64,000 nt of DNA, taken from contig VXAU01002071.1 of the NCBI GenBank assembly GCA_013399695.1, positions 1,372,362-1,436,361 on the forward strand, given 5' to 3'. Within the stretch, counting starts at the first letter, position 1, and each line of letters opens with the position of its first letter. Positions 53,404-64,000 of the stretch are shown here, piece after piece. Under the pieces are notes generated by a model, which ran no database searches, was not told the DNA's origin, and saw only the letters and a program-made list of their open reading frames with translations. The DNA comes from Formicarius rufipectus (taxonomy: Eukaryota; Chordata; Aves; Passeriformes; Formicariidae). The translations under genes were made by a program, and so were the position numbers.

Positions 53404-53442
53404 GTTTTTTTGGTTTGTTTTGTTTTGTTTTTTTTTTTTTTA
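53404..53442. repeat. T-rich simple repeat
   Basis: gtttt units grading into a run of 15 thymines. Confidence 0.92.
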
Positions 53443-54175
53443 AAGAGAAGATAATTATCACTTGAAATTATTCAGGTGCAAATGCAGCAAATTGCTGACC
53501 TGCAGCTGATCTCAAACGACTCCACCAATAAATACACCCTGGCGCTGGGGGCCAGGGGAGAACAGCCCACACATAACTGAAGATGGATTTATTCCAGCCT
53601 TTGCTACCAGGCTGAAGGCTGGGAAGCCAAATCCCTCTCTCCCAGGGTTTCATTAGCTGGGAATGGCTTTCTAACGAGATTTACACGATCTAGCCTGGAG
53701 CCTACACATTTTGCTCTGCACCCAAAGACAATAACAACAGGGAGCTCAGGAGGTGCCTTCTGCTCCTCTCATCACCCATCATTCAGGGCTGCTACCAGTG
53801 TGATTACACAGAGCCCAAAAAATAAAAGCAAAACCTGCCCTTTCTGTAGCATTAAAGGCTCCAATTTGAACTGATCCAAGCCAGGAAAATTTATAGTTAT
53901 GGAGACCACACTCAGTCCATTAGGAAGGGATAGGTAATTGCCAGCTGGGATCTAAATGCCCTTCTCACCTCTTCTTCCAGGAGTCCAGCTGGATGAGCAG
54001 CCCTGCTCCCGTGTGGTGCTGCTGTCCCCCATCCCCACAGACACCACAGGAGGGGACCAGGGGGCTCTTTGGGGGCTCCCTGTGCATGTGGGGTGGAACT
54101 GTGGTGCCACTGCATCCCTGTAAGGACAGGGAGAGCCCTCAAACAGCCACCCCAACCTATGGAAAACACCCCCAA

Positions 54176-54280
54176 CGCTCTGAAGTGGAGCCAGGGAGGG
54201 CAGGAGGCAACGTGTCATTGCTTTTGGGGCCACAACTTCAGAATTGTGTTTGCTGTTTAAAATTCGCCTCAATCCACCCA
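54176..54280. repeat. Unclassified interspersed repeat, copy 1
   Basis: It starts gctctgaagtggagccaggg, includes aggcaacgtgtcattgcttt and cacaacttcagaattgtg, and ends near cctcaatccaccc. It matches 55780-55889 at roughly 85% by eye in the same orientation. It is followed at once by a CR1 fragment. Confidence 0.8.
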
Positions 54281-54412
54281 AAATGCAGCGTTTGGACAAG
54301 GCTCTCAGGCACATGGTGGGGTTTTGGAGTTGTCCTGTGCAGGGACAGGAATTTGATGTCAATGACCCTTGTGGGTGCCTTCCAACATGGGATATTCTGT
54401 GATTCTGTGATC
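54281..54412 (+). mobile_element. CR1 LINE 3'-end fragment, second 3' type
   Basis: It runs from aaatgcagcgtttggacaag through ctctcaggcacatggtgggg and gtgcagggacaggaatttg to gatattctgtgattctgtga. It abuts the right end of the unclassified repeat at 54176-54280. Confidence 0.88.
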
Positions 54413-55324
54413 CCCTTATGCACTTTGATGGATGAAGGTCCTTTGTCAGATGGGATACAGTTTTTCTGGATTGGCGCATCCTTTGCTGCAGCAGATCCAC
54501 ACCTAAACAAAGACTAAACCCCACTCCCCCTCCAGTCCCACACTGCTGCCTTACAGGGATGCTTCTGCTGCAAATTCAACACTTCCTCCAGAATCCTGCT
54601 TGGGTGAGATGCCAGGGCCCAAACCAAGTCCCAGGCCACCAGCCTGGACCATGCAAAGACCTAAAATGGAAAAATCCAGCCTGTTTTTGACTAGCCGGAG
54701 CTTGCACACTCCTCTCTGCAGGCACAGGAATGCTGTTTCTGGCACAGTTTCTCAAATACTAATGTGGTCAGCTCTTTTTGGGAGGATTTTAAGCAGACTG
54801 TTTTTGTGAGCAGGGCTCTCAGCTCACTCACACAGAGGCCCAGCCACACAAGGAGGAGTTATTTTTTAAAGCCCGTCCTTCCTGCTGAGTCCTCCCCAAA
54901 TAAAATAGAAATAAAAATACCTCGAATCATGTTCTTACAGGGGTATTAATAGCACCCCAGGCACTGACAGTTGTCTGCCTGTGAGTCACTTAAATGGAGG
55001 GGAAAAAGCCTAAACCAACTGTGGCTTGTTAGGAGGCAAAGCAAACACTGTCCATGGTCCGTAGTGCTTAGTCCAGTCCTTATGGCAGCAGAGTGGGTGG
55101 GAGATGCTCCTGTGTGTCCACTTCAGCTGGGGCTGACCCAGTTCTGGAGCCTTTGCCCAGACAACCACCACAACCAGCTGGGCAGGCAGCAAACCTTGAC
55201 CAAATCCCACCCAAAATGTCCATTGGTTTTGGTTTTGATGTGGCACTGGAGGCCACAGCACTGACCAGGATTCTTGAGTGTGTCACTAATGAAGCAAAAG
55301 GCACACCCCTGCCCCTGACTGTCT

Positions 55325-55445
55325 TAGAATCATAGAATCCTAGAATGGTTTTGGGTTGGATCTTAAAGATCATCTATTTCCACCCCCTACCACAGGCAGG
55401 AACACCTTCCACCAGACCAATCTTCTTCAAAGCCTCCATCCATCT
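55325..55445 (-). mobile_element. CR1 LINE 3'-end fragment
   Basis: It opens with agaatcatagaatcctagaa, then ggttttgggttggatcttaa, agatcatc and aggaacaccttccaccagac. It is in sense orientation to PLXNA4. Confidence 0.87.
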
Positions 55446-55779
55446 GAGACCCTCAGTGTTTGTTTCTGGCCCCCAGTACCACTCAAATCTCCTTGTTTCT
55501 CCACTGCTGGAATGGGATTCCAAAAGGGTCTTTTAATTCAATTATTTGCAAGAATCTCTGATGCCTTGACAACCTAATTTGGTCTCCTCCAGGTCTCCCA
55601 CTACCACGTGTGAGAGCAGCAGGCACCATCCCACCCACGTGATGCCCCTGCCATGCAGTCGCTCCAGCTCTCTGAGCACTCAACTCAATTTCTGTTTGAA
55701 AGGAAACATGAATACTAATTAAACAGCCATAAGGGCACAGAGCAGATAAATATGTGTTGCAAGAGAAACTGGAGAGACA

Positions 55780-55889
55780 CACTCTGAAGTGGAGCCAGGG
55801 AGGGGAGGAGGCAATGTGTCACTGCTTTTGGTGGCACAACTTCAGAACAGTGCTCGCTGCTTAAAATACTCCTCAAGCCAACCAAACTT
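55780..55889. repeat. Unclassified interspersed repeat, copy 2
   Basis: It starts cactctgaagtggagccagg, includes aggcaatgtgtcactgcttt and cacaacttcagaacagtg, and ends near cctcaagccaacc. It is the direct-orientation partner of 54176-54280, without a CR1 on its right. Confidence 0.8.
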
Positions 55890-58230
55890 GATGCAATGCG
55901 AGCCACTACTGCCCTAAAACCTTCCTCCTCCTCTGAGACATCCATGGCCACCCTGATTCCAGCAGCACACATTGGAAACAATCTTTTGCTCCATCTGAAG
56001 GCCAGATAAAGCAGCATTCACATGCCAGCTTCCAGCACGCTCCAGAATGCTCGTGCCAGCTCCTCTGCAACTGAGCAGCCCCCTGGGCTGCAGGCAGCAG
56101 ACTGGAAGGATAACCAGCATTTTTTCCTGCCACCAGTCTTTTCCTGCCACCTTGGAGTGAAAGAACACCCAACACTTCCAATGTCTCCCTAACAAAGAAA
56201 GGTGAGCAGTCATGGCAGGATGAGTGGATTCTAGGGTGGTTCTGCCTGCCTGTTCTCTCTGCAAACACAGCAGAAACCCACGGGTTGAGACCTTAGGACA
56301 GTTTTAAGCACAAAATTCTCTGTCCTGCTTTGTCTGTGCTGCTGTTCTGTCCGTCCCTGAGGAGGGCAGAGCCATGGAGATGCTCTGTGTGACATGGGTG
56401 CTTCAAGACAGAGGCAGCAAACCCCCCTTGAGTTTCATTTTTCACCACCAAACCCAAAAGTTTGGCCCTGAGAGTTCAAGGAGGTTTAAAGGAAAAAGAG
56501 AAAGTTCTCAGTGTGGGAAGAAGAACAACCCAGAATCTATAAATATTCTCAGGTGCATCTTGGCAGCAACAACACACACGAAATCTCCTCTGAACCTCCA
56601 GAGCTGCCACGGTGGATCAACCTATTGCTCAGTCAAGCCTGGAAACTTGCCTCTGGCTACGGCCACTTCCAGCTGCTCTGCTGGGATGGGAACATGTTCC
56701 CCAGGCTCCCCAAGGCCTGGCCAGCTCCACAGCACCTTGGTGTCCACAGCACCTTGGTGTCCACCCCACCTGCATCACCTTCAAGGAGCATCTCCCTTCG
56801 GGGCAGGCATTTACTGATGCTTTCAAGGTGATTCTGTGCCCTGAAATCACCTCTTTAGGAAAATTCACTCAGTTTAAAGGTGCATTTCTAAGAGTCCATA
56901 GGACCAACCACTGCTGGGAAGGGGATGCTCAGGTTGATGAAGTCCTTATAAACTGTTTGTCACTGCAGACCATGTCTGCTCTTCCTGTATTCACCTCACT
57001 GTGACTGTGGAGCATCGACCTGAAGTGATGAAATGAAGAAGGAATGAAATGAAGGTCCTTGGTTATGGGCCTAAGGATTTGGGAGGTTTCACAGATTTCC
57101 TGTGTGGCTTAGGACAGCTCACGTGTCACCTCTTTGCTTCAATTCCTCATCTGAAAAGTGATATTGCTGCTCCATCTCGTAGGGCTTTGGGGAGGATAAA
57201 TCTGTTAGTGGAGAGCAAAATGTGCTCAGGCTGGTGGGGTTTGCTGCAAAAAGCCAGTGGAATAAAAAAAATAAGAGGGAAAACAACAATCTGCCTGGGT
57301 GAGGAGCATATCCTAAGCTTGATTACAATAAAAATGATTTCTTTAACACCCACACAGAAACCTCCAGGACCTCACTGCTGTTCCCCCTGCCAGTCTGGCC
57401 CCCAGCAGACCCGGCAGGGCCAGTGCCCAGCACAGCCCTGGGTATGGCTGGGGCTGGCAGCCCCCCAGCCCCACGGCACAGGGGCAGGACAGAGTGTTTA
57501 GTCTGCTGGGCACATTCCTGCACGCTGCTAAAATAAATAGAAGATTCTTAATGGAGCCCCTTTTCCTCACCAGCATCAGCCAGAAATGCCAGAGTTATCA
57601 GGTGACTCCTGAGGATGGCACAGGGATGGGCTGGAGGGACCCTTGGGGATGGAGGGACCTCCAGGGATAGAGAGGTTTTTGCTGAGACACCTCTGGCCAG
57701 GACCTGCAGCAGGTTTGGTGCTCAGGATTTTCATTTGAGATGGTGAACTTGCCTGCTTTTCCAGAAACATCCCGGGCTTCCCAGGGAAACCCCTGTACCT
57801 TCCTCCATACCCACACTAAAAAAATCTCAACATTTTTTGCTACAGCAAAGTTTTCAGAGGGAAAATATTTTTCCAGGGAAGAAGAACAAGAGCAAACATC
57901 ACAAAAAGTTGTTTTTTCTGCTTTGCAACCTTCCTTAACTTCTATATTTAGTCCCAGCTTGCAACACCATTACAGGCAGTTTCCCTGGGGCACATCCATC
58001 ACTTTCAACCTATCTGGAATCTGCAGAAACTTGATTCAAGTTCCACCTGATTTAGGGGAACTTTTCAGAACTTTGAGGGTAAGAGAAGAAAAAGGCAAAG
58101 GATGCTCAGAGGTTAAAACTCAGGCTGGATTAGAACTCTCCTAAATCCTTCTGCCCCTTTGACCCACACGATTTGATCTGATGCTGACACTGAGGTCCAA
58201 GGAAGAGCCAGGAGGCAACCTGGCCTTGAG

Positions 58231-58327
58231 CACTTCCAGGATGGGGTTAACACTTGCAGGGATGGGGTAAACACTGCCAGGGATGGGATAAACACTTCCA
58301 GGATGGGGTGAACACCTCCAGGATGGA
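58231..58327. repeat. 20-21-bp tandem repeat, about 4.5 copies
   Basis: Units such as ccaggatggggttaacactt with small substitutions and one-base length changes. Confidence 0.88.
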
Positions 58328-58945
58328 GCAATCCTCAGGTCTGAGCTCACAGGGAAAAGACCCAGTGGGGAAAGCACCTGCACGTTGTCTGTGCTTACTC
58401 CCTGCAAACCCCGTAATAATGAAGTGATACTCCACACCATATCCCTTTTTCTATTTCACCCTTCACTGGATCATTTTATGCATCTATTCCCATTGCTAAT
58501 TCCAACTAATTAAAGTGTGAAATGGAAGAATTTGGGCAATTTCAGAGCTCCCCTCAGCATATTGTGGGTTCTGTTTCCTCTCTGCCAGTGCCTGGTGAGA
58601 GCAGTTCCCCTCCTCGCCAGCTCAGTACCCACCAAACACATTTGCTGGGAAGACAAACTGGTACAGCAGCAGAGGAAGGGGGGGAAGAGAAAGGGAAAGA
58701 GCATCACAAGAGACGAAGAGCCTTCTGAGGTTTAAATTTCATAGCTGGGCACTGGGTGTGAAATTTCAGATTTCTCTCTCAAGTCGTTTTCTCCCCTGGG
58801 AACACGGTTCTCTCCCCCTCTCATGGTTAAGGAAGGAGACCTGTGCCTGTCTGTCCATCCAAACAGGAAATCCTGCAGCAAAGCCACAGCTCTGCAGCAT
58901 TCCCTGCATTGCTCAGACCCAGCCAGCACCCAACAGAGATGCAGC

Positions 58946-59066
58946 AGGTTGGAGGAGGCTCTGAACAGCCTGGGCTGGTGGAAGGTGTCCCTGCTCATGG
59001 CAGGGGGTGCAGTGAGATGAGCCTTGAGGTCCCTTCCAACCCAAACTATTCTAGGATTCTGTGATC
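58946..59066 (+). mobile_element. CR1 LINE 3'-end fragment
   Basis: Truncated copy with ctgaacagcctgggctggtg, ggaaggtgtccctgctcatg and ggtcccttccaacccaaact, ending attctaggattctgtgatc. Confidence 0.88.
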
Positions 59067-60088
59067 TCTGCTTCCAGGATGGAGCAGGGGTGGTGTCATC
59101 AAATCTGGAGGGACATCAGAACTTCCTGCAGCCACTGAGGATGTCAAGTGCCTCCTTACAAACACCCAGAGTGCTGCTGAGCTGAGGATTTGTGCCTGTG
59201 TACGTGCACGTAAGGGAAATTCTAGGAATATTTCAGGAGTGTGGTTGCTTGCATGAAAACTAAACAATAGCTCTGTGGACAAGGAGGGATTGGGAAGGGA
59301 AGCAAACACCGAAGGGGACACATGGGAACCCCGTGGCTGGGACTGGCAGGGGAAGAAACAGCCGAAGACAAAGAGAAACCAAAGCAAAACAAACAAACTG
59401 AAAGCAAAGCCAGCCAGCACTTGGAAGAACCAAGCACATGAGCAATGTCTGAAATATAACTCATCTAGAAAAAACAAACCCACTGACCCCGAGGTTACAC
59501 TGCAGCACTTTTTACCACTTCTTCCTGGGAAGTTTATCCTGAAAGGATTCATTACCTCACAGACTTCTGCCCTGAGCTCTCCACACTTGGATGGCTGAGT
59601 GTTTTGTGTCTGTACATAAATCTCAGCCAGCTGGGGGGCTGGAGGGATGGACTGGAACCAGTCTGGACACCACCACGTCAGCCCCAGCACGGCCAGAGCT
59701 CTGCAGGCCTGACAAATGGACTGTCAGCAGGGCAGGAGATGAGACAGCAGGTTGTCCCACCTGGCTGGGCTGCAGCTTTTTGGTCAATTGATGTTAATTA
59801 ACACATCCTTCTTGTCAGGTAGATATTGTTAATGATCTCAGACAAGTTTTTAGCTGAATTTCTTAATTATTCCTAATTGACTACAGGGAGGGAAGTGGAA
59901 AAAACCTGCTGCAAGTAATGAATTTTAGGAGAGTGGAGCAGGAGGTGGTGGAAGAGGATGGCACAGAGCTGTGCAAACCTCCCTGTGGAGCACAGCCCTT
60001 CCTCCAGGAGAGCATAAGGACTCTCTCCCCACCCTGAGCTGCCTCTTCCATCCCCTCTCCTCTCCTTTTTGTCCCAGCTCACAGGAAA

Positions 60089-60196
60089 AGGCTGGATGGG
60101 GCTCAGAGAAACCTGCTCAAGTGGAAGGTGGAATGGCTGGGGTGGAATGAGATGAGCTTTAAGGTCCCTTCCACCCAAACCACTCTGGGATTCTGG
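60089..60196 (+). mobile_element. CR1 LINE 3'-end fragment, internally deleted
   Basis: It reads aggctggatggggctcagag, then jumps over most of the usual gtccctgcccatggcag block to gatgagctttaaggtccctt and ccactctgggattctgg. Confidence 0.82.
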
Positions 60197-61009
60197 CAGT
60201 GGCTGTGGAGGAACACAAGTCGGGCAACGGTGTTCCTGCACCCCACCATGCTGGAGCAGCAGGAGGTCCCAGCCAGGCAGGTGACAATGAGGGTCACACC
60301 AAGACAGGCCCTGCACGGGACCAACAAGTCCCACTGCCCCTCTGATGGTCCACGTGAGCACTGGCACAGGATGAGCAGGTGCAGGAGTTGGTGGAAGGCA
60401 GGAGTTTGGACACCTCTGGTGGGATTCAGCTGAGCCTTTTCGCCTGTGCCAGTGTTCCAAGTTTGCTAAGATTATGTCCAGCTAACTGGCTGTTCAACTA
60501 GCAGATAATGTAGTTAAAAATTTAATCAGTTCATTTTTTCCCTCTTGATGACTCCAGACCCTTTTATCCACATCTCTTGCATTTTTTATTGTGTTTTCTC
60601 AGTTCTTTTCAGGACACCATCAGTATTTACAGCCTCGCTACTCCGGGTCTGATGGACTTTGTTGTTTTTCCCAGCTCTCACTCCAATTCCAGCTTTTTCT
60701 AAATCATCCAGGCAGCTCCTGTCTGCCTCCCTCTCTGTCAGCATCCAGAATATTCAGTCCAAAGCAAAGCAGTTTCCACAGGACTTAAACATCTCGGGGT
60801 TACAGGACAGGCAGACACGCCAACAAATCATCCTTGGAGGCTCCTGCAGATCTGCAGCTCCTGACAAGGGGGCATTTGCAAAGCAAATATTTCACAGCCC
60901 TCAGCACAGCCTAAAATACAGTTTCTTTACCCAAAGTCACAGTGATGGATGTGGAGAGGGAGGGGGGAAATTCAGTCGGTGGAAAAGCAACAGGTCTGAG
61001 ACTAAATAA

Positions 61010-61161
61010 AGAGAAGCTGTGGCTGCCCCAGCCCTGGAAGTGTCCCAGGCCGGGTTGGATGGGGCTTGGAGCACCCTGGGCTGGTGGAAGGTGTCCCTGC
61101 CCGTGGCAGGGGTGTGGAATGAGATGAGCTTCCAACCCAAACCATGCTAGGATTCTATGAA
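61010..61161 (+). mobile_element. CR1 LINE 3'-end fragment
   Basis: All 3' blocks from agagaagctgtggctgcccc to aaccatgctaggattctatg are present, with about 10 bp missing just before the final ccaacccaaacc. Confidence 0.9.
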
Positions 61162-64000
61162 AACACATGCAGCTGTGCCCTGCCAGCCCTCCCTGCCTCC
61201 CCAAACCCTGCCATGGGGCAGCTCAGCACTCTCTGCAGGAACACAGGATCCCTCAGGGCATCCCAGGCTGCAGAGGACCACGACCCTCTGAGCTCTGCCG
61301 TGCTAATTGATGTTCACTGGGTGATTATGTGTTATTATTCCTACCTGGGGAATGGTGAGGTTCCCAGCCAGAGCAGGATGCTGCTCTCTCACATCTAAAA
61401 GCAGAATGAAATCATCCCCCCGTGGCAGAACGAACCACGAAGTAACTGTGGCTGAGCTGAGAGCAGCAGCGTTTCTGAGGCAATCAAATGTGCAGGGGGG
61501 TTGGAGGATGTTTGTGGAAGATGAATTTTGCATTTACAACATCCTGGCCAAGTACTTGGTTAGGAAGGTGCTGCTTCACCCATCAGGGAGCAGCACCACA
61601 TCACACGACCTCAGCACTTCATCAAGGTATTTTACGTGATTAGCACAAACAAGTGACAGATCATTAGAAGAGAAAAGTGTTGGAAAATAAGGAGGGAAAA
61701 ATATGTCTGGGTACTGTGTGTTTTCAGGTGGGAAAGAGGGCAAGGAGAGGAGAGGCAGCTCCTGTGCACCCACCAGCACCCAGTGCTGCCTCCTGCACCT
61801 GCAGGAATCCCCTGATTCAGAATCAGGGCTTACAGGGGAGGAAAGAGACCTTCTGGGCCATGTTTCTCTCCACTAGCACAAGGATATTCCTTCCAGCAAG
61901 CCCTGGGAGTATTTTGATCCCACTATTTTGAATTCCATGTTTATAGCCCTTGATTAGGTGGTGAGATCTTTTGGAGTTCCTGCCCTGGTGCTACCCCAGC
62001 TCTGACTGAGCTCCACTCACTCCCACTCCAAAACAGCAACATTTCTTCTTCTTCTATCAAGAGCTGCAAAAATCTTTGGCCCCAATTCTGGTGCTGCTTA
62101 TGTAATCTCTGTGCTGAAGGATGCCCAGCACTTCTCCTGGCGTGAGCCTGGCTGGCTGGGGGTGGACGTGGGAGCCCAGTCAGACCTGCTGCGTGTGGAA
62201 CCAGCCCTGTGATGGTCTCAGCTTGCCCAGGCAGCACATCCAGTGAGGAAAAGGGGCTGGTGCAGCCTTGGAGTCATCAAATCACTCTCATCCTGCAGGG
62301 CTGATTTAATTGAAATGCACTGAGCTTTCATACATTAAAAAAACCCAAGCGTCTCCCTGACACCCAGACAATTAATGCTTCAGGACTGAATTATAGAGCC
62401 ACTTTTCCTCCACATAACCAGCACTTTTCCTGTAAGGCTCAGTCTTTGCCTCTGAAAGCAGGAAAGCAGGGATTTTCTGCACATGCAGGGGTTGTTGGTG
62501 TGGGCTCTGTGACAGACTCAATATTGAAATGGGCCATTTTTAAACAGGAGGCTCTTGGTGACCCCACGTTTGTCACTGCATTGCCATTACCCCCTTGCCC
62601 TCTGCTGGCTCACTGGGGGTCCCAGCCCTGGCTGCACCACCAGTGGTCAGCAAAGCAGCCAAAGACCTGTCACGACAACAACATGACTGATTCCACTTCA
62701 ATAATTTATTCTGGGGGTTGTTTTGTCGTATTTTTTTTTCCCCTGGTAGCAACTGCTAATTGAATTTGTCCGTCTGTGAAAAGCAAGAGGCAGCTCACGC
62801 TGGGCAGTGGCTGAGAAGAGCCACAGTGCACGTTCCCTCACCTTGGTCGTGCTGGTCCTGCCAGTGCTGACCCAGCACAGCACCCAGGGCTCATCTGGGG
62901 GAGGACATGGTGTAACTCTGCCAGCACCACACAGACCCACTGCTATTCCCCTCCTGGAGCCCCACGTAGCTCCACTAATGCAGCACATCTCCATCTCAGC
63001 AGCTTCCAGCCCTACCCGAGCCTTGCTCAGCTTGTGGGCAGAAACGGTGCCTGTTTGCTGCAGCAACATGAGAAATGAATTTCTGCTTTAAACAGGGTCA
63101 GAACCATTTCTCTTTTTCCCTCTGAGCTATTTGAGAGCAGGTGCAGCGGGAAGAGAGCCTGAAACAGCTCCTAATAACCACCCCTAAATCATGTGGTTAG
63201 AGAACTCCAAGAGCATGGAAGCAAAGTTTCTTTATCCTTCTCTCCCCCGGATTGGGCTGTGCAACTGTTGCTCCTGTGCCTTGTGGGAGTGAAATCAAAT
63301 GTCAAATATTCTGCTTTGGAAGAAGTTGGCAATGAAACATGAAAGGCTCATGGAGAGCTCAAAAGGAGTGCGGAAAAACTGGAGCAAAGCACAGACAGGG
63401 CTGGGCCAGGAGCCAGGGGAGAGGCAAGCACTGTGCCTACAACCACAACTCCAGATTTGAGGCTGAAGTGACTACTTTCCCTAATGCATTTCAGCACAAA
63501 GCTGATCCTAGCTGCTGCTAGCACAGAAGGGAGATGGGCTCCGTGCCGAGATGTTACATCTCTTTGTTGGGAAGCATCCACACATCTCAGTTTATTCAGC
63601 ATACTCACAGTCCCACACAGCTCTGCTGGGCTGCACCCAAAGCCACAGCCAGAAGGGCTCAGGACCTGCCACCCATCACGACTGGAGAGCAAAGTTCTTG
63701 CCTTAATTCCACCAAAAAAAGCCCACCCCGTTTTCTGAAAGGCATGTTTTGACACAGGCACGTGTCCTGCTCCTTTCTCAGGAGATGTTTAGGATCCCAG
63801 GCTCTGGACAATCCTCCCCCAGCACGTTAACGTGCAGCACATCGACAGCAAGAACAGCTGCTCTCTGTGGCATTTTCCTCTGGCAGAATTTCAGTTTGTT
63901 CCAAATTTCAAGACTTCAGGAGACATTTTTTACTGTATATTCTGAGCATTTCTCAGGACACTTCCCTCCATTTACAGCCTCAGCCCTCTGAAGTCTCTGG

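Larger units (their letters stand above)
35060..64000 (-). other. PLXNA4: Exon-free region, presumed PLXNA4 intron after the sema exons
   Basis: About 29 kb in which I found no plexin exon on the minus strand and no other gene on either strand. Its content is listed separately: CR1 fragments, an assembly gap, minisatellites, simple repeats, a CpG-rich island and several AT-rich conserved-looking stretches. That it is a PLXNA4 intron is inferred from the missing sema exons. Stretches with nothing recognised include 37.7-39.0, 39.4-41.2, 42.3-43.1, 45.0-47.6, 56.0-58.2 and 61.2-64.0 kb. Confidence 0.65.

Noticed and set aside
1..64000. CRISPR arrays, tRNA or rRNA genes, bacterial or phage operons
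   Set aside because: No spaced identical repeats with unique spacers, no cloverleaf sequence recognised, and the gene structure is that of a vertebrate.

Overview
The window is vertebrate nuclear DNA, almost certainly from a bird. It holds many short 3'-end fragments of CR1 LINEs whose tails carry the attctatg-type motif typical of avian CR1. It also has long introns with canonical GT-AG splice sites and several GC-rich minisatellites. A passerine is plausible, but the sequence I can read does not prove it. There is one assembly gap (36120-36213) and one ambiguous base (14660).

I can support one protein-coding gene: the middle of the plexin-A4 gene (PLXNA4), read on the minus strand from right to left. 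Ten consecutive exons lie between 35059 and 1992. Joined, they give 1353 nt, or 451 codons, with no stop, and every junction agrees in phase. They encode the extracellular stalk that follows the semaphorin domain. In order these are PSI-1 (two exons), an IPT-like segment (two exons), PSI-2, a second IPT-like segment (two exons), PSI-3 (one exon) and the start of the classical first IPT/TIG domain (two exons). The sema exons should lie to the right of 64000. The remaining IPT domains, transmembrane helix and cytoplasmic GAP exons should lie to the left of position 1.

Layout. 1-1991: intron with one CR1. 1992-15217: five exons, with the longest CR1 copy (11536-12159) ending about 40 bp from a splice donor. 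15218-23693: intron with CR1, a 16-bp minisatellite and two possible LTR-like stretches. 23694-29801: four exons. 29802-34958: intron that opens with a higher-order minisatellite touching the splice acceptor of the second PSI-1 exon, followed by a GC-rich stretch. 34959-35059: first exon in the window. 35060-64000: about 29 kb with no exon I can recognise, holding nine or more CR1 fragments, a gap inside a CR1 with an expanded 24-bp repeat, a CpG-rich island at about 47.7-48.2 kb next to two minisatellites, and several AT-rich stretches that look like conserved non-coding elements.

The window contains no bacterial or phage genes, CRISPR array, tRNA or rRNA that I can recognise. The long open frames outside the exons are explained by tandem repeats, CR1 fragments or GC-rich intron. 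The most unusual structure is the minisatellite at 29818-30640. It forms the intron end in front of a PSI-1 exon, and most of its units carry a pyrimidine tract plus CAG on the transcribed strand.
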